50,665 nucleotides of DNA, from the NCBI GenBank assembly GCA_014378465.1, contig JACMNQ010000066.1, positions 1-50,665 of the forward strand, given 5' to 3'. Made by a program: the position numbers and the translations under genes. The first letter of the stretch is position 1, and the number at the start of each line of letters is the position of its first letter. The DNA is from Oligoflexia bacterium (GTDB lineage Bacteria; Bdellovibrionota; UBA1018). This document shows positions 27,245-37,966 of this stretch, one piece after another. The notes beneath the pieces were generated by a model that saw only the letters and a program-made list of their open reading frames with translations, did not search any database and had not been told where the DNA came from.

Positions 27245-28850
27245 TCGCTCCGCCGTCCAGTCTCTTGTTCAGAAACAACTGTTGAAGGATGCTCATGATC
27301 GCATTGACCAGCATGTAAAGGGTCAGACCGGAGGGAAGCGAGATCATGAACCCGCCGAAAATCAGCGGCATGAACTGCATCATCTTCTGCTGCGCCGGAT
27401 CCGTTGCAGTCGTCGGTGTCAGTTTCTGCTGGAGAAACATCGTGGCCGAAAGAAGCACGGGAGTCACATAGAAGGGATCTTTATAGGACAAATCCATGAT
27501 CCAGAATGCGAAAGGGGCATGGTAAAGCTCAATGGAGCTGTAAAGGACGCGGTAGAGGGCGAAAAATACCGGCATCTGAATGATGATCGGCAGACATCCG
27601 GCGATCGGGTTGTAACCCTTGCCTCGCATGAGGGTGAGCATCTCGCGGTTGAGCGCTTCCTTGTCGTCCTTGTATTTTTCCTTCAGCTTCGCGAGCTGCG
27701 GCTGAAGAGCCGCCATCTTCTTCATGCTCTTCATGCTCTTGTAAGTCAGAGGATAAGTGAGCAATTTGATGAGGACGGTCAAAAGTATGATGGCGACTCC
27801 ATAGTTGCCAAAAATGCCATAGAGCCATTTCATCAACCTCAAGAGCGGATAGGCGAAGATCGTGAACCATCCGAAATCAACCGTGTGATCCAGGGTCGGG
27901 TCCACGGAGCGGAGAAGATTGATCTCTTTTGGACCAAAGTAAGCACGAAGAGGAACAGTGATCGTCGTGCCGGAAATGGGATAAACAAGGCTGATTTTGC
28001 CTGCGATTTCGTTGGACGGTTGAATCAGAGCCCGAGGCTCGGTTGGAGCTTGATTGACGAGCGTCATCACGAAGTAACGAGTCGTGGCGCCGATCCATTT
28101 CACCGGAGTGGCTACTTCCTGCAGCTTCAGATCCTTGACGTGAACTTTTTCAACCGACTGATTGGTCCAGTACATGAAATTGCGATCCGCCGCCTCGTGC
28201 TCGTCCTTCACGCCTTGCGTGCCCAGGGAAACAAACATGTAGTTGGCTCGGACCTTCTTGAAATCGGCGGTGATCTTGAGATCCACGTAAGGCTGATTCT
28301 CATTGGAGGTGATTTCGCGAACGAGCTTCACTTTGTCGTCTTCATAAGTCCAGGTGACGGTGTTGCCATTCACCACGAAGTTCTGAGGAGCGACGCTGCT
28401 CAAGTAAGCCAGCTCGGGATGATCAAACAGAACTTCGCCTTCGGTATCCAGATTGGTGGTCGACTTCATATCGACGGCAGCAGTTTCTGGAGCCAGTCCA
28501 AGGCGATAACTCGTGAGATCCCAGCCTGTGAAAATTTTCGGACCGTTTCCGATCAGTGCTGTTCCGGTGCTGACTTTGATGGAGCGACTTTCGAATGGAG
28601 CTGCCGGAGTTCCGCTTTTCACCGCTGGAGCGGTTGAGAGAGTGGCGGGATTGGAAATATTCGCGGCATTCTGAGCGGTATCCGGGCGACCCGCGGTCAC
28701 TGCCTGAGTTGCCGTGGGCGCTTCGCCCGTTTGAGGTGCAGTCTGAGTCACTGCAGTGGCGTGCGGCATCCTCGGTTCGATGTAATACTTCTGCCAGCCC
28801 ATGAAGATGAGGAAACAAAGAGCGACTGCTAAGAGTGTACGACGATCCAT
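27216..28850 (-). CDS. yidC: membrane protein insertase YidC
   Basis: YidC inserts and folds inner-membrane proteins, alone or with SecYEG. The 544-residue protein has the Gram-negative layout: an N-terminal signal-anchor (LLAVALCFLIFMGWQKYYIE), an Ala/Thr/Pro linker to about residue 80, and a periplasmic beta-supersandwich domain to about 330. Five C-terminal membrane segments begin near VDFGWFTIFAYPLLRLMKWL, with the charged loop MKSMKKMAALQPQLAKLKEK. It begins 4 bases after the yidD stop, with AAAGGA upstream. Confidence 0.97.
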   Translation of the reverse strand: MDRRTLLAVALCFLIFMGWQKYYIEPRMPHATAVTQTAPQTGEAPTATQAVTAGRPDTAQNAANISNPATLSTAPAVKSGTPAAPFESRSIKVSTGTALIGNGPKIFTGWDLTSYRLGLAPETAAVDMKSTTNLDTEGEVLFDHPELAYLSSVAPQNFVVNGNTVTWTYEDDKVKLVREITSNENQPYVDLKITADFKKVRANYMFVSLGTQGVKDEHEAADRNFMYWTNQSVEKVHVKDLKLQEVATPVKWIGATTRYFVMTLVNQAPTEPRALIQPSNEIAGKISLVYPISGTTITVPLRAYFGPKEINLLRSVDPTLDHTVDFGWFTIFAYPLLRLMKWLYGIFGNYGVAIILLTVLIKLLTYPLTYKSMKSMKKMAALQPQLAKLKEKYKDDKEALNREMLTLMRGKGYNPIAGCLPIIIQMPVFFALYRVLYSSIELYHAPFAFWIMDLSYKDPFYVTPVLLSATMFLQQKLTPTTATDPAQQKMMQFMPLIFGGFMISLPSGLTLYMLVNAIMSILQQLFLNKRLDGGASVPSTARAK

Positions 28851-28854
28851 GGAC

Positions 28855-29157
28855 TCAATTTCCTTTGCGGTGAATTATAAGATGCGAGTGAGTACTTTGT
28901 AATCTTGAAGGGACCGGATCTTCGCCCATCGGTCCCCAGGGGTGACATTTGCAGACACGCATCAACGACAGTCTGCCGCCTTCGATCCAGCCGTGAGTTT
29001 CGAGAGCTTGAGCGGCGTATTCACTGCAAGTCGGTTGAAAGCGACAACCGTAAGCAGGACCAGCGAGAAGATGAATGAAAGGAGAGATGAAAACCCGGTA
29101 GGCTCTCACTGAAGCGGTGATGGCTGAATTATTGAGCCTATGGAACGCCCAAAGCAT
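28855..29157 (-). CDS. yidD: membrane protein insertion efficiency factor YidD
   Basis: YidD is a small membrane-associated protein that promotes YidC/Sec-dependent insertion. Its 100 residues carry the hallmark GCRFQPTCSEYAAQALETHG, then RLSLMRVCKCHPWGP. The start overlaps the end of rnpA by 20 bases in a different frame, the usual rnpA-yidD arrangement. The HSHLIIHRK tail is family-variable. Confidence 0.95.
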   Translation of the reverse strand: MLWAFHRLNNSAITASVRAYRVFISPFIHLLAGPAYGCRFQPTCSEYAAQALETHGWIEGGRLSLMRVCKCHPWGPMGEDPVPSRLQSTHSHLIIHRKGN

Positions 29158-29491
29158 TACGTAACTCTTCCTTTAAAGATAATCCCAATTTCTGAGGATA
29201 GGGATGTACCATTTTCTTTGAACCGGGAATGACCACGTTATAATCGAAGCTCCCGAGAAAAGGGCCCAAATTCCGAAAAGACTCGCGAATTTGGCGTTTG
29301 ACCTTGTTGCGGTCCACGGAAGAGCCCCGCGCTTTGAGAGTGATTCCCAATCGGAAATGCCCTGTCTCATTGCTGATCCTGAAGATCGTGCACTGAGACA
29401 GGCGAATAACCTGATTTTTGTCAAAGAACCGCCTGTACTCCCACGCATAGTGGAGTCGACGGCTGGGTGGAAATGCATGGGGTCCGAGCAA
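29138..29491 (-). CDS. rnpA: ribonuclease P protein component
   Basis: RnpA is the basic protein subunit that helps the RNase P RNA cleave tRNA 5' leaders. Its 117 residues show the conserved SRRLHYAWEYRRFFDKNQVI and the RNR signature SSVDRNKVKRQIRESFR. The only available start is a TTG at 29491. An in-frame stop lies upstream and no ATG fits, so translation probably begins at TTG. It follows rpmH by 21 bases. Confidence 0.93.
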   Translation of the reverse strand: MLGPHAFPPSRRLHYAWEYRRFFDKNQVIRLSQCTIFRISNETGHFRLGITLKARGSSVDRNKVKRQIRESFRNLGPFLGSFDYNVVIPGSKKMVHPYPQKLGLSLKEELRNALGVP

Positions 29492-29512
29492 AGCGAGCGT
29501 AAAGCTTACTTC

Positions 29513-29662
29513 TTACTTGCCGGCGACGGTAGCAGCCAGACGCTGACGTCCGCGGGCGCGACGTCTTGCCAGGATCCTCTGACCGTTAGCGGTTTTCATG
29601 CGGGCGCGGAAACCATGGCGACGACGTCTTTTGGTGCGGCTAGGCTGGAGTGTTCTTTTCAT
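29513..29662 (-). CDS. rpmH: 50S ribosomal protein L34
   Basis: L34 is a small, very basic protein of the large ribosomal subunit. The ATG at 29662 gives the 49-residue [20 protein letters not shown], then [20 protein letters not shown], the standard sequence with a slightly longer tail (RLAATVAGK). GAGGA lies 10 bases upstream. The frame extends 24 codons further upstream, but those codons are leader RNA. It is the first gene of the rpmH-rnpA-yidD-yidC-mnmE operon, divergent from dnaA. Confidence 0.97.
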   Translation of the reverse strand: MKRTLQPSRTKRRRRHGFRARMKTANGQRILARRRARGRQRLAATVAGK

Positions 29663-29732
29663 AAAATAAAAATCCTCGGAGTCTTCAAAAAATAATGCGT
29701 ATAAAATCTGCTTCAGCAGCACACAGCGCATC

Positions 29733-29738
29733 ATTATA
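29733..29738 (-). promoter_or_regulatory. probable -10 box of the rpmH operon
   Basis: A perfect TATAAT reads on the minus strand 71 bases before the rpmH start, within the divergent rpmH/dnaA gap. No convincing -35 hexamer lies at 17 bases. On the opposite strand TATAAG at 29759-29764 is a candidate -10 for dnaA, about 57 bases before its start. Both are pattern matches only. Confidence 0.45.
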
Positions 29739-29820
29739 TAAATTCGGTTTTCTCTAGCTATAAGACAGCGGCTCCGTTGTCAAGCGGCGTAACCTCATGC
29801 TATGCCCACGGCTCTTCACT

Positions 29821-31338
29821 ATGAGAACCACTTTACACATTGATCCTTCGCAGTGGCCAGAGATCTGGCAGGCGGCCTACCGCATTTTAGAACAATCGGT
29901 CGTCAGCACACAGTTGCGTGCCTGGATCCAGCCGCTCGAGCTCCAGAAGACCGAGACGGGTGAAAGTGGCCTGAAAATCTATTTTGCGGCTCCCAATGAC
30001 TTCTCTGCCCAGTGGGTCCGAGATCATTACCAAAAAGATATCGAAAGTGCCTTCTCTCAGGTGACCGGCGCCAAATGTGAGATTCTCTTCAACGCCAGCG
30101 AAAAACCCGAAGCTGCGGCACCCATTTTTGAGCCACCGGTCGAATCCCGTGGCTCGTTTCAACCCCAAGGTCATCATCACAATCAGGAGTCTCACCCAGC
30201 TTCAAATTCCTCTCACTCATCTCACTCATCCAGCCATTCCTCCGGTCATTCCAACAACAGCCCTTCGGGTGTGGTTCTGAGTCCCTCAAGCAGAGCATCG
30301 GCCTCCCTGTCCTCCAACACCGAGTACCAGTTTGACCCGCGGTACACGTTTGAGAACTACGTCGTTGGCTCGAGCAATCAGTTTGCGCAGGCCTCCGCCT
30401 ACGCCGTGGCTGAACAACCAGCCAAGCAATACAATCCCCTCTTTCTCTATAGTTACCCGGGCCTAGGTAAAACTCACCTGCTTCACGCCATTGCGAACCA
30501 TGTGCTCGCGAAGAACCCTCAGGCCCGAGTGGCTTACCTTTCGGCTGAGCGTTTCGTGAACGAACTGATCGAATCCCTTCAGCACAACCGCATGTCTCAG
30601 TTCAGAACCAAGTACCGGGACAGCTTCGACCTGATTCTGATCGATGACATTCAGTTCATCGCTGGAAAAGTGCGCACAGAAGAAGAGTTTTTTCATACTT
30701 TCAATGCTCTCCATAGTTCCAAGCGCCAGATCGTGGTCTCAAGCGATCGTCCGCCCAAGGAAATTGAAGGCCTCGAGGAACGGATCCGAACCCGTTTTGA
30801 ATGGGGTCTGGTTGCGGATATTTCCCCACCGGAAATTGAAACTCGCATCGCGATTCTGAAGGCCAAGGCTGAAAGAGACGACATTTACCTTCCGGACGAT
30901 GTCGCCACTTTCCTTGCGACCTACATCAAGACCAATGTGCGTGAACTTGAAGGAGTACTGATCAAGCTCCAGGCTCAGGCTTCGCTGACCGGTGCCGAGA
31001 TGTCCCTTGAGATGGCGAAGCAGCAACTCAAGATGGCCATCCCTGAAGAAGGCTCTCACTTCACGATTGAAGCGATTCAGAATGCAGTGGCCAAACATTT
31101 TCATCTGAAGAGCAGTGACTTCAAGTCCAGCACTCGAACCCGAGCCATCGCAAGACCGCGTCAAATCGCCATGTACTTGATCCGGAAATATACCGGCATT
31201 GGCTTCAAGGAGATCGGTCACTACTTCGGTGGCAAGGATCACACGACGATCATGCACGCTTACAAGCAGATCGAAAAAGGTCTCGAAAACGACCCGATCC
31301 TTCGGGATGCAGTCGAATCCATCCAGAACCTTCTCTGA
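29821..31338 (+). CDS. dnaA: chromosomal replication initiator DnaA
   Basis: DnaA is the AAA+ protein that binds DnaA boxes and melts oriC. From the ATG at 29821 (MRTTLHIDPSQWPEIW) it has 505 residues. Domain I covers about 1-90. Domain II is an unusual His/Ser/Asn-rich linker (about 95-160, including SSHSSHSSSHSSGHSNNS). Domain III starts at YTFENYVVGSSNQFA, with Walker A YPGLGKTHLL and Walker B LILIDDIQFI. Domain IV is the HTH RQIAMYLIRKYTGIGFKEIG ending GGKDHTTIMHAY. An upstream ATG at 29797 is an alternative start. Neither has a strong ribosome binding site. oriC follows directly. Confidence 0.97.
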   Translation: MRTTLHIDPSQWPEIWQAAYRILEQSVVSTQLRAWIQPLELQKTETGESGLKIYFAAPNDFSAQWVRDHYQKDIESAFSQVTGAKCEILFNASEKPEAAAPIFEPPVESRGSFQPQGHHHNQESHPASNSSHSSHSSSHSSGHSNNSPSGVVLSPSSRASASLSSNTEYQFDPRYTFENYVVGSSNQFAQASAYAVAEQPAKQYNPLFLYSYPGLGKTHLLHAIANHVLAKNPQARVAYLSAERFVNELIESLQHNRMSQFRTKYRDSFDLILIDDIQFIAGKVRTEEEFFHTFNALHSSKRQIVVSSDRPPKEIEGLEERIRTRFEWGLVADISPPEIETRIAILKAKAERDDIYLPDDVATFLATYIKTNVRELEGVLIKLQAQASLTGAEMSLEMAKQQLKMAIPEEGSHFTIEAIQNAVAKHFHLKSSDFKSSTRTRAIARPRQIAMYLIRKYTGIGFKEIGHYFGGKDHTTIMHAYKQIEKGLENDPILRDAVESIQNLL

Positions 31339-31467
31339 TCTTTCAACACTCCATCCTTTCAAAAACCGTATCCACTTATCCCCAAATGGATTGGGGACAA
31401 CTTCTCGCGTTTTGATGTGAATACTCATACTTAATCACTCGGTTACTGTTTTTTCTGAGGATAAGTC

Positions 31468-31547
31468 TGGGGATAAGGGGTGGATAAGTCTGGGGATAAC
31501 TTCTGCGGAAAAATCTTATCCCCAGACTTATCCACCCCTTATCCCCA
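31468..31547. repeat. perfect 32-bp inverted repeat made of DnaA boxes
   Basis: Arm 31468-31499 and arm 31516-31547 are exact reverse complements over 32 bp, separated by 16 bases. Each arm contains two TTATCCCCA-type boxes and one TTATCCACC box. The left arm is also part of an 18-bp direct repeat (31459-31476 and 31482-31499, period 23). The hairpin or cruciform potential is very high. Confidence 0.95.
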
Positions 31548-31886
31548 CGCCAGAAGCATATAAATTTAAATATTCCGGGCAGTTAAAAACTTATCCACTT
31601 ATCCCCAAAAAACTTGCCCACGAAGCATGAGGATAAAAACTTTTAAAGTGATTGGTCTTGGGGACAAGTCGCGAAAAAAAGAAATTTGCTGCGGCGATCT
31701 TTCCTAGTAACTGATTAAAAAGATCGGCCTAGAAGAGTTATCCCCACAAACGTGTTGAAAACCCGTGGATAACATGGTCATTTGGCATCCCTGCTGAGTT
31801 ATCCCCAAAAATCGGGATTTTACCCACAGGGCTTATACACCGACTTATGAATCGATTTTTTGAGTGAAATTAAAGAGTTGATTGAG

Positions 31887-31950
31887 TTATCCACTTTTCC
31901 ACACCCTCTACTACTACTACTAGTTTTATATATATAAATTCTCTTAAGAA
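31887..31950 (+). other. origin unwinding module: DnaA boxes, DnaA-trios and A+T-rich DUE
   Basis: In order these are TTATCCACT (31887-31895), TTTTCCACA (31895-31903), a short C-rich spacer, five CTA trinucleotides (31908-31922), then an A+T-rich stretch with TTATATATATAA from 31926. This matches the bacterial basal unwinding system, in which DnaA spreads from double-stranded boxes onto 3'-GAT-5' trios of one strand. It ends only about 20 bases before dnaN. Confidence 0.85.
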
Positions 31951-31967
31951 GAGTAAGAGTTCCAAAA

Positions 31968-33074
31968 ATGAAATTTTCAATTCATCGCGATCCGCTCTTA
32001 GAAGCTTTGCAAAAAGCTCAATCCGTCGTCGAGAAGAGGAACACTGTTCCCATTCTTGCCAACATCCTTTGCATCGCCAAAGGACAGGAGCTTTCGCTGT
32101 GTGCCACTGACCTCGAAGTCGGCATCAAGATCAATCTTCCGATCGAAGTCGAGCAGGAGGGAAGGATCACTCTCTCTGCAAAACACTTTCTCGATATAGT
32201 CAAAGAACTTCCCCATAAGAAACTGGAGATCACCCGCAAGGATAACAACTGGGTAGAGATCGTCTGTGGAAAGTCTCGTTTCAACATCGTGAGCCTCGCC
32301 GCTGATGAGTACCCAGCTCTCCCCTCTTTCGAAGAGAAGGAATACTTTGACGCTCGAATCGAAGCGTTCAAGGAAATGATCGATCGCACCAGCTTTGCAG
32401 TCTCAACCGATGCAACTCGTTATCTGATGAACGGCGTCTACCTGGAGCCTCTCGAAAAGAACATCATGCGAATGACAGCGACTGACGGACATCGCCTCTC
32501 ATTCGTCGATCAGGAACTCTTTGCCAAGATGCCTGAGCTCAAGCGGGGAATCATCATTCCCAAAAAAGGATTGAGTGAACTCAGAAAAATCCTCGACGAG
32601 GGAGATTCTTCAATCGGGATCGCTTTTGAACGGGGTTACATCTTCGCTCACTTGAATGGCTCTTATCTCTTCATTCGTCTGATCGAAGGAGAATACCCAG
32701 ACTACAGACAGGTTGTCCCCAAGGCAGCTGATCGTCTGGTCAAGATCGAACGCGAAGGTTTTAACGCAGCTCTCAAGCGAGTGAGTCTCCTCGCTCATGA
32801 AAAAAGCCGGGGCGTGAAACTTTCCCTCCAGGGGAGCGCCCTGACGATCTCTTCAAGCAATCCTGACATGGGTGAGGCTCGCGAAGAGATCGACGTGGAG
32901 TACTCAGGCGAGCCGATCGACATCGGATTCAATGCGAAGTACCTTCTTGATTGTCTGAACGTGGTTCATTCCAAGGATCTTGAGTTTCATTTCAAGGATC
33001 GCCTGAGTCCAGGAATTTTGAAAGCCGCCGATCAGCAGAATCACACCTACGTGATCATGCCGATGCGGATCTAG
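31968..33074 (+). CDS. dnaN: DNA polymerase III beta sliding clamp
   Basis: DnaN forms the homodimeric ring that tethers polymerase III and other enzymes to DNA. The 368 residues begin MKFSIHRDPLLEALQKAQSV and show three clamp repeats: EKRNTVPILANILC, DATRYLMNGVYLE, and the C-terminal domain ending YVIMPMRI, which forms part of the peptide-binding pocket. Length is typical. AAGAAGAG precedes the start, which abuts the origin AT-rich tract. Confidence 0.98.
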   Translation: MKFSIHRDPLLEALQKAQSVVEKRNTVPILANILCIAKGQELSLCATDLEVGIKINLPIEVEQEGRITLSAKHFLDIVKELPHKKLEITRKDNNWVEIVCGKSRFNIVSLAADEYPALPSFEEKEYFDARIEAFKEMIDRTSFAVSTDATRYLMNGVYLEPLEKNIMRMTATDGHRLSFVDQELFAKMPELKRGIIIPKKGLSELRKILDEGDSSIGIAFERGYIFAHLNGSYLFIRLIEGEYPDYRQVVPKAADRLVKIEREGFNAALKRVSLLAHEKSRGVKLSLQGSALTISSSNPDMGEAREEIDVEYSGEPIDIGFNAKYLLDCLNVVHSKDLEFHFKDRLSPGILKAADQQNHTYVIMPMRI

Positions 33075-33093
33075 TTCGCGTTTCAAAAAAATC

Positions 33094-33163
33094 TTATCCA
33101 CTTATCCCCAAAGTTATCCACTTGTGCACCTGTGCACATATCCCCAAAAGCAATAGGGATAAC
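33094..33163. other. second DnaA-box cluster between dnaN and recF
   Basis: The 169-base dnaN-recF gap holds TTATCCACTTATCCCCAAA (33094-33112), identical to 31591-31609 in oriC. It also has TTATCCACT at 33114, ATATCCCCA at 33138 and a reverse AGGGATAA near 33155. A GTGCAC direct repeat (33124-33129 and 33132-33137) lies between them. Nothing else is visible in the gap. Confidence 0.75.
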
Positions 33164-33243
33164 TTTGCCCGAGGACTTCAAGCACTTTGAAAACTTCCAG
33201 ATGAGTACCCAGATGAAGTTCAAGATGAAGGCCCCTCTTCCGT

Positions 33244-34446
33244 ATGAAAGTTGAAAAGCTCACCCTTCGAAATTTCCGCAATATCGAGCAGAGCTCTCTC
33301 CACCCGCATGCCCATCTGAATTTTCTCGTAGGGATCAATGGCCAGGGAAAGACCAGTTTCATCGAGGCGCTGAGCTTCCTGTCGACGCTAAGGTCCTTCA
33401 GAGGCGCCAAGAACGACGAAGTGATCCGTTGGGATACCGAGTGGTCAGAAATCAGCTGCATTCTCTCTGAGGGCGACTGGAAGACGGAAATCAAAGTCAC
33501 GTTCAGTAAGCAAGGAAACCGTTCAAGTAAGGTCGCCTTTATCAACGGCAAGGCCTACAAGAGTTCGACTCAGTTCCTCAGCCAGCGGTTCGGATCTTTC
33601 GAACTCGGCTTTCACACGGTCGTATTCAATCCCTCAGATCATGACCTCGTGCGTGGTGAACCTTCCATTCGCAGATCTTATATGGACCGAGTCATTTCAG
33701 CCGAAGATCTTGATTATCTGACAACCCTCACGAAATACCAGCGTCTGGTAGATCAGAGAAACGCGCTTTTGAAAAACGAAGTGAGAGTTTCCAAAGAACT
33801 TCTCGCCGGTTTTTCTGAACCACTGGTGAGTTACGGCGCCCAGATCACCTACAAGAGACTTCAGTGGATCCAGAGGCTCAAAGAGCACCTCAATCCAGTC
33901 GCTCATCAGATAGCCCCTCGGCAGCCTGATTTAGCCGCCTTTTACACTTCAAATTGGGTTCCAAATTTCACAGATTTATCCATTTGTAACAATAAGTTAG
34001 GAACCAGTGATTTGGCTGGACAATCGTCTCAGCCTTCATTAGAAATTTTAGAGCAATCTTTTTGGAAACAGCTATCTGTTTTGGGGGACGCCGAACTTCG
34101 CTCCAGAAGTACCTTGGTAGGCCCTCATCGAGATGACTGGGTTCTCTATCTGGGTCCGCAGGTCCTCAAGGGCCATGGCTCCCAGGGAGAAGTACGGTCG
34201 GCACTCCTCGCTCTTAAATTATCAGAGATCGAGTTGTTTCGAAAACGGACCGGCCACAGGCCACTTCTTTTGCTGGATGATTTTTCATCCGAACTGGATC
34301 GAGAGAGACGATCTTTTTTGCTGCGCTATCTTTCGGAAACGGATCTTCAGGTTTTTGTGACTTCAACTGAAGAACCGCCCTTCGAGGGAAAACGATTTTG
34401 GGTTTCAGGCGGGACGCTCACGGAGAGTACAGCCAGCTTGCCCTGA
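33244..34446 (+). CDS. recF: DNA replication and repair protein RecF
   Basis: RecF is an SMC-like ATPase that with RecOR loads RecA at single-strand gaps. The 400 residues start MKVEKLTLRNFRNIEQSSLH and have Walker A GINGQGKTSFIEAL. The signature-like region HGSQGEVRSALLALKL, Walker B PLLLLDDFSSELD and the D-loop follow in the last quarter. An insert-like stretch near residues 225-280 (PDLAAFYTSNWVPNFTDLSI...) is variable. The start has only a weak upstream AAGG. It lies 21 bases before gyrB. Confidence 0.96.
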   Translation: MKVEKLTLRNFRNIEQSSLHPHAHLNFLVGINGQGKTSFIEALSFLSTLRSFRGAKNDEVIRWDTEWSEISCILSEGDWKTEIKVTFSKQGNRSSKVAFINGKAYKSSTQFLSQRFGSFELGFHTVVFNPSDHDLVRGEPSIRRSYMDRVISAEDLDYLTTLTKYQRLVDQRNALLKNEVRVSKELLAGFSEPLVSYGAQITYKRLQWIQRLKEHLNPVAHQIAPRQPDLAAFYTSNWVPNFTDLSICNNKLGTSDLAGQSSQPSLEILEQSFWKQLSVLGDAELRSRSTLVGPHRDDWVLYLGPQVLKGHGSQGEVRSALLALKLSEIELFRKRTGHRPLLLLDDFSSELDRERRSFLLRYLSETDLQVFVTSTEEPPFEGKRFWVSGGTLTESTASLP

Positions 34447-37955
<3,509 letters not shown>

Positions 37956-37966
37956 GAAATTAATAT

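Larger units (their letters stand above)
31339..31967. other. oriC: replication origin oriC (dnaA-dnaN spacer)
   Basis: This 629-base non-coding gap is dense in DnaA-box-like 9-mers. Forward TTATCCCCA or TTATCCACN boxes start at 31376, 31516, 31528, 31539, 31591, 31599, 31738, 31799 and 31887. TTTTCCACA starts at 31895. Reverse copies end in GGATAA at 31468-31476, 31479-31487, 31491-31499 and 31764-31772. The relaxed form TTGGGGACAA occurs at 31391-31400 and 31658-31667. Most boxes have C rather than A at position 7 (TTATCCCCA). The right end carries the unwinding module described separately. No ORF or RNA gene is visible in the gap. Confidence 0.93.

Noticed and set aside
27282..28637. A 451-codon plus-strand frame
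   Set aside because: It is an antisense shadow of yidC, rich in His/Arg and lacking any motif.
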